5,400 nt of DNA, taken from positions 1 to 5,400 of the forward strand of contig RFPG01000105.1 of NCBI GenBank assembly GCA_009926245.1, read 5' to 3'. The notes under the pieces are model-generated. The model had not been told where the DNA came from and searched no databases. It saw only the letters and a list, made by a program, of their open reading frames with translations. The DNA is from Sphingobacteriia bacterium. Its GTDB lineage: Bacteria; Bacteroidota; Bacteroidia; UBA7662. Made by a program: the position numbers and the translations under genes. The first letter of the stretch is position 1. Every line of letters starts with the position of its first letter. This document shows, in pieces, positions 1 through 5,400 of this stretch.

Positions 1-1173
1 GATCCCGTTAACAATTTTTATTTGGGTATTTGTTTTAACATCATCGGTAGTGGTTTTTTCAAGCCCAATATTTCCACCATGGTAGGGCAATTGTACCACG
101 AGAACGATTCCCGCAGGGATGCCGGATTTAGCCTCTTTTATGCGGGTATCAATATCGGGGCCTTTTTGGGAGGAACGATCATGATTTTGGTTGCCAAAAA
201 TGTATCCTGGAATGCCGCTTTTTTCTTGGTGGCTGTCGCCATGTGCATCAGCCTCCTTGTTTTTTTGGTGACCAAAGGCTCTTTTGGCTCTATCGGGCTC
301 TCACCGCTCCGTCGCTTGCCCCAAATACCTCGTTTGACCCGTGAGGCTCTGATTTACGCCGTCTCCTTGTTGGCCATTCTTCCGGTTTGGCTGATGATTA
401 CCGACACCCGATACACCGACCGCTTCATGACCATCATTGGACCCCTCACCTTGGCCTATTTGGTTTGGGAAATGCGGACCCTCAGCAGGGCCGAAAATCT
501 TCGCCTCGGTGCCGCCATGATTTTTATCCTTTTTTCGGTTGTTTTTTGGGCCTTCTTTGAACAAAGTGGCGGCTCCCTGAGCCAATTTGCTTTGTACAAC
601 CTACAGGGTCAGGACTTTCTGGGTCTAGCTATGGATGCCAATGCTGTTAACAATTCGGCCAATGCTTTTTTTGTGATTGTTCTGGCCCCTGTTCTAGGAA
701 TGGTTTGGGTTTGGCTGAGCGCTCGTCAAGCCGAACCCAATTCCACCCTCAAATTTGCCCTGGCCTTTGGTTTGATCGGTTTAGCCTTTCTGGCCTTCTA
801 CGCCAATCGTTATTTTGCAAACGCTCAGGGCCTAGCCTCCCTTGAAATTTTTGTTTTGGCTTACCTCATTGTCAGCGTGGGTGAACTTTGCCTCTCCCCG
901 ATTGGTCTTTCGTTGATGACCAAATTATCTCCGCTGCGCATGCAGGGACTAATCATGGGAATGTGGTTTCTGGCCTCGGCCTACGGACAATACGTTGCCG
1001 GCTTATTAGGAGCGGGTATGTCCCTGAGCGATGACACCAACAACTCAGCGCATGACAAACTGATCGCCTACACCGATGGTTACTTGCAGTTAGGCCTCTA
1101 TGCGTTGGCAGCGGCCTTACTCCTGGCCATCCTCAACCGCCCGGTCAAACAAATGATGCAGGGCATCCACTGA
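1..1173 (+). CDS. Proton-coupled oligopeptide transporter, POT/PTR2 family (5' partial)
   Basis: The frame is open from base 1 and stops with TGA at 1171-1173, giving 390 residues; the N-terminus is off the left edge. Family members use the proton gradient to import di- and tripeptides through the inner membrane. Seen here, numbered from base 1: a GSGFFKPNIS segment at about residues 16-25, the PTR2 signature FYAGINIGAFLGG at about 46-58, the TM7 motif FWAFFEQSGGSLSQFA at about 182-197 containing the glutamate tied to proton coupling in studied POTs, and GELCLSPIGLSLMTKLSP at about 294-311. Two extra hydrophobic segments (about 115-133 and 141-157) sit between the N and C bundles, as in bacterial POTs with 14 helices. 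Family proteins usually run about 450-550 residues, so the first bundle's ExxERFxYYG motif and opening helices are missing only because of the window edge. An in-frame TTG at base 22 is not a credible start. The downstream gene is convergent, so no operon partner is visible. Substrate specificity cannot be read from the sequence. Confidence 0.93.
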   Translation, partial: DPVNNFYLGICFNIIGSGFFKPNISTMVGQLYHENDSRRDAGFSLFYAGINIGAFLGGTIMILVAKNVSWNAAFFLVAVAMCISLLVFLVTKGSFGSIGLSPLRRLPQIPRLTREALIYAVSLLAILPVWLMITDTRYTDRFMTIIGPLTLAYLVWEMRTLSRAENLRLGAAMIFILFSVVFWAFFEQSGGSLSQFALYNLQGQDFLGLAMDANAVNNSANAFFVIVLAPVLGMVWVWLSARQAEPNSTLKFALAFGLIGLAFLAFYANRYFANAQGLASLEIFVLAYLIVSVGELCLSPIGLSLMTKLSPLRMQGLIMGMWFLASAYGQYVAGLLGAGMSLSDDTNNSAHDKLIAYTDGYLQLGLYALAAALLLAILNRPVKQMMQGIH

Positions 1174-1174
1174 T

Positions 1175-1247
1175 CCCTGCTGAACGGGTGCCCTGCTGAA
1201 CGGGGCCCCGCTGAACGGGTGCCCCGCTGAAAGGATGCCCCTGCTTA
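1175..1247. repeat. GC-rich tandem repeat, about 16-bp unit, four copies plus a partial
   Basis: Four consecutive units can be read: 1175-1190 (CCCTGCTGAACGGGTG), 1191-1205 (15 bases, last T lost), 1206-1221 (CCCCGCTGAACGGGTG) and 1222-1237 (CCCCGCTGAAAGGATG), then a decayed partial unit CCCCTGCTTA at 1238-1247. The core GCTGAA is kept in all four full copies. The array starts one base after the stop codon of the transporter and runs into the TAA stop of the minus-strand gene, so it fills the whole convergent intergenic gap. Each unit carries CCC and GGG on either side of the core, so each can fold on itself weakly. Function is unknown; it may be a simple replication-slippage array or a 3'-end structural element shared by both transcripts. 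Confidence 0.85.
1204..1223. terminator. Possible hairpin between convergent genes (weak terminator candidate)
   Basis: GGC-CCC pairs with GGG-GCC around a 7-base loop (GCTGAAC), with one unpaired T in the right arm: six G-C pairs. The overlapping perfect palindrome CGGGGCCCCG at 1201-1210 offers an alternative fold. The position, between two convergent 3' ends, suits a bidirectional terminator. There is no T-rich tract after it on either strand, so it is not a standard intrinsic terminator. The fold is read by eye only. Confidence 0.3.
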
Positions 1248-3260
1248 AGGCTGAATCATCAAGCGCAAGCGGACCACCGATCCATCGCGCTTGATCAACG
1301 ATCCCATGTACCAACCCGGAGACCAGGAAGCTGTCTCGGTGACCAGTGATAGACCGTTGGACCCATTGCCTCCCTCCAAGTCGATCACACAAAAATCAAG
1401 CGAACGATCTTCCATCAAACGACCACCTGCATCTCTCCATACCATTTTGACATAATCACCGGCAGGCGCTTGGAGCACCACCCGATGGGTGGCTGGGTTG
1501 GGGTACAATACAACCCCCTCCAAATTCATCGGGTCCTCCAATCCAACAGCCGTATAGGTACGGCAGGCGGTATCGTTGGCGTTGTTGGTCTGACCTGGAA
1601 CAGGCCCGGTATAGGCACAAAGCCGATGGGTGCCCCCCTGCGTTGGCCTCCAAAGCCCCGTGAAGGTATGATGAATGGTATCGTTGGGTTGAATTGAACG
1701 AGCCAACGTGTTTCCATTCACCAACGTACCGTTCACGGCATAAGAAACCAAGAAATTGTTAAGAACCGACCCGCTGAAATTTCGGATGACCACCTTGACG
1801 GTGTTGTTTTGGTTCAAAAGAGGATTGGCCGGCTCCAAAACCTGAACAACCCCCAAATCTGGGGTATTGGAAGTGGCCGTCGATATTTGAACGCTGTCAA
1901 TTGCAATACCCTCGCCCGTTACCGAAGGATCCGAAGTAAAGACGAAACGCAAACGTACCGAAGCCTGGTTGTTGAGAACGGTTAAAGGATGCGATGCACG
2001 AACCCAACCATTGGATGAGCCATCCCATACAGGGCCGTTGGAAGACGAAACCGATGAAGAGGTGTACCAATTGGTTCCACTGCCAACAGTACCTAACACC
2101 TGCCAGGTCAAGCCGTTGTTGGTAGAATACTGGACATTCATGCCATCGTAGGTGGGTTCCGTATCGTAATTGAGACTGAATGAAAGCGTGGCGTTTTGGA
2201 TGCCGGTGAAATTCAAGCAGGTCGATTGGAGATAACTTTCTTCGTCGTTGTTATAATCCCCCCCCAGGTTCGTGACCCATGCCCGCTGACCACTGGCTGC
2301 CGAATTAATCACGGTACCACTCGGTATCCCCCAAGCCCAGGAGCTGCTAAGACCTCCACCGATCCAGGATCCGTTCCCAGCCTCAAAATTCTGACTGTAC
2401 GGGAAGGAAGAGATAATAGGAATGTTCGTGACCGAGCCTCGAAGGCTGTCGTTGGACAAATCGGCATCACCGACCACTGCGGTATAGGCCAAGAAATTAT
2501 AGGTTCCAGCTGTCGATAGATTCGCTCTGGTGGTGAAGGTGTAGTTCAGCGAATCACCGGGAGCCAATGGCCCGGCCACCACTTCTTGGACAACCGGCAG
2601 GTTATTAATTCGGTAACGAACCGGAATATTGGATAGAGACTGAGCGCCCCTGTTTTTGATACGGATGCTAACCGGCGCATTCGCAGGCAATCCACAGTTG
2701 GAGGTCGGCAAGGTCAACAAAACCAATTCGGCTTCGACAGGAGGCGGATCCGATACCCTAAAATCATCAATAGCGACACCATCGTATTGAACAGACGCAT
2801 CCGACACAAATACAAAACGGAATTTGACACCACTCAATCCAGCGAGTCCCGTCAACGGATGCTGGGCGGTCACCCATCCCCCCGAGCCTGAAGAAGGAAA
2901 ACTGTTCTGAGAACCACTCCAAGAAGCCATCCCCATACCAGGCCCGTTCGCCAAGGTCGTATTGTACCAATTCAAACCAAGAGGACTGTTAACCGCACCC
3001 ACAACCGACCAAGTCGAGCCCCCATCAATGGAGGATTGCAATTGTAGGCCGTCCCAGTTACGCTCGGTATCCCACCAAATTTTGAAACGCACCTGTGGGC
3101 TGAGGGTGCTACTAAGATCCAAACAAGGAGATTCCAAGTAACTTAATTCCGAAGAATTGTAGGATCCGCTTAAACTGGTGGTGTAAGACTGCGTGCCAGC
3201 TCCAGCGGAATTAATGACCGCACCTGCCGGTGTCCCACGCTGCCATGAATTATTGGCCTC
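1245..3260 (-). CDS. C-terminal fragment: MAM-like, CARDB, MAM-like, CARDB, T9SS type A sorting domain
   Basis: Domain-like reading starts at GEANNSWQRG (about 3263) and runs to the TAA stop at 1245-1247. The frame is closed upstream by TGA at 3293-3291, and the first usable start is a TTG at 3137 inside the first MAM-like module, so this is not an independent gene. The MAM-like modules (about 3260-2748 and 2408-1878) share the pattern NSW, VINSA, SYL-S-CL, NWY, HPLT and RFVF-SD-S, and end in GVAIDDF or GIAIDSV. These are jelly-roll type modules often found in secreted proteases and adhesins. CARDB-like modules with a PGD/PND-T-x-x-x-TF pattern follow each of them. No catalytic motif of a protease or glycosidase is visible. 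The last 93 residues form the sorting domain. The product should leave the cell through the T9SS. Confidence 0.85.
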   Translation of the reverse strand, partial: EANNSWQRGTPAGAVINSAGAGTQSYTTSLSGSYNSSELSYLESPCLDLSSTLSPQVRFKIWWDTERNWDGLQLQSSIDGGSTWSVVGAVNSPLGLNWYNTTLANGPGMGMASWSGSQNSFPSSGSGGWVTAQHPLTGLAGLSGVKFRFVFVSDASVQYDGVAIDDFRVSDPPPVEAELVLLTLPTSNCGLPANAPVSIRIKNRGAQSLSNIPVRYRINNLPVVQEVVAGPLAPGDSLNYTFTTRANLSTAGTYNFLAYTAVVGDADLSNDSLRGSVTNIPIISSFPYSQNFEAGNGSWIGGGLSSSWAWGIPSGTVINSAASGQRAWVTNLGGDYNNDEESYLQSTCLNFTGIQNATLSFSLNYDTEPTYDGMNVQYSTNNGLTWQVLGTVGSGTNWYTSSSVSSSNGPVWDGSSNGWVRASHPLTVLNNQASVRLRFVFTSDPSVTGEGIAIDSVQISTATSNTPDLGVVQVLEPANPLLNQNNTVKVVIRNFSGSVLNNFLVSYAVNGTLVNGNTLARSIQPNDTIHHTFTGLWRPTQGGTHRLCAYTGPVPGQTNNANDTACRTYTAVGLEDPMNLEGVVLYPNPATHRVVLQAPAGDYVKMVWRDAGGRLMEDRSLDFCVIDLEGGNGSNGLSLVTETASWSPGWYMGSLIKRDGSVVRLRLMIQP
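1248..1526 (-). other. T9SS C-terminal sorting domain (Por secretion, type A-like)
   Basis: The last 93 residues hold the hallmark LYPNPAT (YPNPA at nt 1505-1491), then strands VVLQAP, VKMVWRDAGGRLM, SPGWYMGSLIK and VVRLRLMIQP. In the family this domain is a beta-sandwich recognised by the T9SS translocon and usually cleaved by PorU for lipid anchoring. Two oddities are seen: an insert of about 15-20 residues rich in Gly, Asn and Ser (LEGGNGSNGLS) before the SPGWY turn, where family members usually go straight to a G-x-Y-x-x strand, and SPGWYM in place of the usual SGVYFV. The assignment to the family is firm because of the C-terminal position and the YPNPA motif. Confidence 0.9.
1878..2408 (-). 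repeat. MAM-like module, copy 2
   Basis: The module starts at FPYSQNFEAGNGSW and ends at GIAIDSVQIS, about 177 residues. It aligns with copy 1 (about 3260-2748) across its length: SSSW to NNSW, GIPSGTVINSA to GTPAGAVINSA, SYLQSTCL to SYLESPCL, NWY to NWY, ASHPLT to AQHPLT, RFVFTSDPSV to RFVFVSDASV, and GIAID to GVAID. The copy is full length at its N-terminus, whereas copy 1 lacks the FPYSQNFE portion. It is flanked by CARDB-like modules, so the duplication unit appears to be CARDB plus MAM. Confidence 0.8.
2748..3260 (-). repeat. MAM-like module, copy 1 (N-terminal edge missing)
   Basis: This copy begins abruptly at EANNSW and ends at GVAIDDFRVS. Compared with copy 2 it lacks the opening strand (FPY-QNFE-G-GSW) and the linker from the preceding CARDB module. 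This is the evidence that sequence is missing at the second break. The remainder is divergent in sequence from copy 2 but keeps all its landmark motifs, so the two copies are old duplicates rather than a recent one. Confidence 0.75.
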
Positions 3261-4900
3261 ACCGTACCTGGAAAGGTAAACAAAGCGGTATCACCGGGAT
3301 TCAGGGTTCCCGAAAAGGAACCCGTCACAACAGGTCCGCCGGCTATGCTGTAACCCAAGCCAAAATTACTTTGGGCCACCGAGCCAAAATTGCTAACACG
3401 AACACTCACCGTCAAAGCGCCACCCAGACCGCATCCTGAACCAGGACTGACCCATTGAACCACCCCGATATCGTTGGGTGCAGGAGTAAATTCATAGGCC
3501 CCCATATCAGGCGAAACACTGTTTCGGGCAGTCCCCGTCAAATCGGAGCCAATGCCCCCATACGGCTGGCCCAGGTTATCAAAGGCCGAAGCCCCAGGAA
3601 TCGCCAAAGCAGGCGTCGCAAAAAGAGGATTGATCGAAACAGAATTGGAATCCTTGTTATAAACAGGCCTCCAAGTTGCGAGGGTTGAGAAGGTCAACAA
3701 AGGATTGGACATGCCGACCAAGGTGGGAAGGGAGGTCTGACCCAAGGCCGGTCTCATGAATAAATTCTGAAAATCGGAGGAAGAATAATAGGCGACTGAA
3801 TCCGACTCAAAGACCAAAGCGGCCCAACCGTTGGGAAGCGTTAAACCCGAAGCAGCTTCCGCGTACAAATTATTGTTACGTAAAACGAGACTGATAAATG
3901 GAGAAGCTCCACCCGACATAAAGCGATTATCGGTCAAATGAATCAAGCCATAATTCAGCCCCCCCGCACTCGACATACCCGTGCATCGTACCCGGACTGT
4001 ATTAAAGGCCAAAATCACCCCGTCCTTGGAATCCGGATTGATGCTAGAGGTATCCGCATATCCTTCCACCAGAATAGGGGAACCCAAACCAAAAGTGGAC
4101 GTTGGATTAAACGAAACATTGATGGCATTGTTGTAAATCCTGGTAGGCTGTGATAAACTGTCGTTGGCGTTGTTTAGGCGAATTTGAGGATTAAAAATCT
4201 CCCCATTGAAGCGATTGGAATGGATCTCGGCCGAGGAGACGTCCATCAACCAAAGAGCCGCATTCCCGTTGGGCCTTTGATTGCCAAAAACATTGCCTGC
4301 TACCAACATTCCACTTTGATCGGATGTATTCAACGCATCAAGATACCCTTCAAAATTGTTGTTGATAACCTGATTGAGGCTCATGGGCTGACCCAAGGAA
4401 TTCCAAAAAATGGAAGTATAAAATCCACGAAATGTATTGTTTGAAATGACCGCATTGGACGAATTGGACAATAACAAACCAAAATTATCTCTCGTAACAA
4501 AAGCCTGAACCACCGAATCCTGGAAAATACATTGATTGACCTGCAAGAAATCGGTTCCGACCCCTTCAATATGGGCCGTATTAAAAGATCCCGTTGCGGA
4601 GCCATTTAGCAGATAGCGACGCAGCGTCAAATTTTGAAAGGCGATGTGAGGCGTTTGGTTTAACTTGAAGATGCTTCGCTGCGTGCCCTGTACACTGGTA
4701 TCCCCTACGAGTACCACATCGGCCGCATTACCTGTAGCCGAGGTGATGGTCAACGAGGACGAAGCCGACAATCCTGGAAAAGCCCCCAGGCTGTAGGAAC
4801 CCAGGTGAACGCCGCTTTGGAGTTGCAGGGTGACGGGACCCGTAAGTTCCTCCTGGCAATGCATAACACAAATTAACAGCGAACGTATCGTTCCCAGCAT
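3170..4900 (-). CDS. Middle fragment: parallel beta-helix domain plus CARDB-like module
   Basis: The longest frame runs from an ATG at 4900 to TAA at 3172-3170, but domain-like sequence spans only about 4849-3260; the ends are out-of-frame readings of the neighbouring pieces. It opens with LTGPVTLQLQSG, a common entry to beta-helix regions in Bacteroidota secreted proteins. About 450 residues of Asn-rich coils follow (SNAVISNNTFRGF, NQVINNNFEGY, SAEIHSNRFNG, TRIYNNAINVSF, LVLRNNNLYAE), ending in the classic DMGAYEF at nt 3508-3488. A CARDB-like module (NDIGVVQWVSPGSGCG to NPGDTALFTFPGTV) follows and is cut at about 3260. Such helices occur in polysaccharide lyases and in adhesins; no lyase catalytic site is recognisable to me, so a structural or binding role is at least as likely. 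The ATG at 4900 is inside the reading of the preceding module and is not a real start. Confidence 0.82.
   Translation of the reverse strand: MLGTIRSLLICVMHCQEELTGPVTLQLQSGVHLGSYSLGAFPGLSASSSLTITSATGNAADVVLVGDTSVQGTQRSIFKLNQTPHIAFQNLTLRRYLLNGSATGSFNTAHIEGVGTDFLQVNQCIFQDSVVQAFVTRDNFGLLLSNSSNAVISNNTFRGFYTSIFWNSLGQPMSLNQVINNNFEGYLDALNTSDQSGMLVAGNVFGNQRPNGNAALWLMDVSSAEIHSNRFNGEIFNPQIRLNNANDSLSQPTRIYNNAINVSFNPTSTFGLGSPILVEGYADTSSINPDSKDGVILAFNTVRVRCTGMSSAGGLNYGLIHLTDNRFMSGGASPFISLVLRNNNLYAEAASGLTLPNGWAALVFESDSVAYYSSSDFQNLFMRPALGQTSLPTLVGMSNPLLTFSTLATWRPVYNKDSNSVSINPLFATPALAIPGASAFDNLGQPYGGIGSDLTGTARNSVSPDMGAYEFTPAPNDIGVVQWVSPGSGCGLGGALTVSVRVSNFGSVAQSNFGLGYSIAGGPVVTGSFSGTLNPGDTALFTFPGTVRPIIHGSVGHRQVRSLIPLELARSLTPPV
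3260..3268 (-). other. Reading-frame break 2 (net loss of 3n+1 bases)
   Basis: LFTFPGTV ends at 3260 in the middle-fragment phase and EANNSW begins at 3260 in the C-terminal phase. In the second CARDB-MAM unit, about 66 residues separate the matching F and W positions; here only about 10 remain. Roughly 55 residues (about 170 bases) are therefore missing by comparison with the internal duplicate. A TGA at 3293-3291 closes the downstream frame, so the shift must lie between there and 3170. Confidence 0.7.
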
Positions 4901-5400
4901 TGATGTCTGGTCCAGGCAGCGGATTCTTAACCCAGGCCTTGACTAGAGCGGGCTGGGTCAATGGCAATGCAAGGTTGGTATTGAAGGTATGCGTGGTCGA
5001 TTGACCTGTAGACAAAGACCCGGTCCAAGATTCAACAACCGGCGTTCCATTGTTGATCGAAAAACCAACATTGGCACTGGTAATGGTATTGGCGGCGTAA
5101 TTGGCAAGACGCATCACCACCTGCCCACTGGTTCCGCCCAAAACGGGAGATGCGGGGCTCAGCAAACCGGTAGCCGCTGCGTCGGTCCCAGTCAATGGCA
5201 AAAAATTCAACTGCATATTGGGCCGCTGGGTACTTTCAAAAAAACCAAAAGACCCACCCGGTGACGCGGTGCAGGTGCCCAACGAGTCCCTCCGGAAATA
5301 CAAGGTCCCGTTGTAACCCACATCGGTTTGCCGAACCACTGCATTTCCATTGTTGACCCAAGAGTTGTTATTAAAACAAGTTTCGATGATAAGGTTATTC
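4728..5400 (-). CDS. N-proximal fragment: T9SS-protein repeat region with CARDB/Ig-like module (enters from right edge)
   Basis: The frame is open through base 5400 and reads NNLIIETCFNNNSW, then YNGTLYFRRDSLGTC and STQRPNMQLNF. This pattern (I-E-x-C-F-N-x-S-W, C-x-x-S and RPN-x-x-x-x-F) recurs in large T9SS-secreted proteins of Bacteroidota. A CARDB/Ig-like module follows (about 5180-4865), from LLSPASPVLGGTSGQV to GPDINAGNDTFAVN. The meaningful reading ends at CYALPGGTY (nt 4842); the tail down to the TAG stop at 4728-4730 is an out-of-frame reading of the beta-helix start. In related proteins, such a GTY is followed by a T-I-G linker and an alpha segment leading into GPVTL, which is absent here. 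The GTG at 5339 is internal. The true N-terminus and signal peptide are outside the window. Confidence 0.8.
   Translation of the reverse strand, partial: NNLIIETCFNNNSWVNNGNAVVRQTDVGYNGTLYFRRDSLGTCTASPGGSFGFFESTQRPNMQLNFLPLTGTDAAATGLLSPASPVLGGTSGQVVMRLANYAANTITSANVGFSINNGTPVVESWTGSLSTGQSTTHTFNTNLALPLTQPALVKAWVKNPLPGPDINAGNDTFAVNLCYALPGGTYGSRHPATPKRRSPGFLQPGGFSRIVGFVLVDHHLGYR
4842..4850 (-). other. Reading-frame break 1 (net loss of 3n+2 bases)
   Basis: Reading down the minus strand, CYALPGGTY ends at 4842 in one phase, while ELTGPVTL begins at 4849 in another; the sequence GGAACTTAC is shared by both readings. The linker normally found between such a module and a beta-helix, roughly 20-30 residues in related proteins known to me, is not present. 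A short deletion or a misjoined repeat explains this better than one miscalled base. Confidence 0.65.

Larger units (their letters stand above)
1245..5400 (-). pseudogene. Interrupted gene for a very large T9SS-secreted multidomain surface protein (3' part; continues beyond right edge)
   Basis: Three adjoining minus-strand reading frames together spell one modular protein, at least about 1,380 residues within the window. Order: CARDB/Ig-like (about 5180-4865), parallel beta-helix (about 4849-3488), CARDB (about 3475-3260), MAM-like (about 3260-2748), CARDB (about 2747-2424), MAM-like (about 2408-1878), CARDB (about 1865-1548) and T9SS sorting domain (about 1526-1248). The frame changes at about 4842-4850 and about 3260-3268, and no start codon or ribosome binding site of a separate gene fits either point. 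The frames before the first and after the second break are the same phase (2, 1, 2 by position modulo 3). Each break also lacks expected domain sequence, which points to deletions rather than single-base errors. Proteins of this build in Bacteroidota are exported and act at or outside the cell surface. The binding target, if any, cannot be inferred. If the breaks are assembly artefacts, the gene is intact in the organism. Confidence 0.7.

Noticed and set aside
1..4. GATC at the very first bases, suggesting a restriction-library clone end
   Set aside because: GATC occurs elsewhere in the window and four bases at an arbitrary slice edge carry no weight.
301..585. Minus-strand open frame within the transporter gene
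   Set aside because: It is antisense to clear POT-family sequence, and its translation is low-complexity without any domain pattern.
1174..1247. CRISPR array
   Set aside because: The units are 15-16 bp and directly abutting, with no spacers and no cas genes.
2196..2519. Plus-strand open frames opposite the large minus-strand gene, including those at 1470-1697, 3230-3439 and 4989-5264
   Set aside because: They mirror a coding strand with strong protein motifs; their own translations show none.
3255..3275. Programmed ribosomal frameshift sites at the two breaks
   Set aside because: No slippery heptamer or downstream pseudoknot is evident, and domain sequence is missing at the second break by comparison with its duplicate, which frameshifting would not explain.
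4840..4856. Shared short words at both breaks (CCGTA followed by CCTGG on the plus strand, 4840-4856 and 3262-3271) as a recombination site
   Set aside because: The words are only five bases each with different spacing, so chance is the simpler explanation.
3170..4900. Three separate minus-strand genes instead of one interrupted gene
   Set aside because: Putative starts (TTG 3137, ATG 4900, GTG 5339) all fall inside recognisable modules, none has a supporting ribosome binding site, and the module order continues across the breaks.

Overview
The window looks like a stretch of a Bacteroidota chromosome or metagenomic contig. The main reason is the minus-strand protein, which ends in a type IX secretion system (T9SS) C-terminal sorting domain with a YPNPA motif. 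It also carries the MAM-like, CARDB-like and parallel beta-helix modules typical of very large secreted proteins in that phylum. By eye the base composition is balanced, near 50% GC. I cannot name a genus.

Layout: (1) Bases 1-1173, plus strand, hold the C-terminal three quarters or so of a proton-coupled oligopeptide transporter (POT/PTR2 family). Its first roughly 110-140 residues lie left of the window. (2) Bases 1174-1244 are a short gap between two convergent genes, almost entirely filled by a GC-rich tandem repeat of about 16 bp in four copies plus a partial one. (3) Bases 5400 down to 1245, minus strand, are one very large surface or secreted protein gene that enters from the right edge. 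In reading order it encodes a CARDB/Ig-like module, a parallel beta-helix ending in DMGAYEF, a CARDB-like module, a MAM-like module, a second CARDB and second MAM, a third CARDB and the T9SS sorting domain.

This large gene is not intact as given. The reading frame changes at about 4842-4850 and again at about 3260-3268. At both places the recognisable modules are incomplete across the junction. The first shift is equivalent to losing 3n+2 bases and the second to losing 3n+1, so the frame before the first break and after the second is the same. This is either a decaying or deleted gene or, quite plausibly, an assembly error in a repeat-rich gene.

The two genes have no evident functional link. 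One imports di/tripeptides across the inner membrane and the other would be exported across the outer membrane and anchored or released by T9SS. Their promoters are both outside the window. I see no RNA genes, insertion sequence, CRISPR array or riboswitch.
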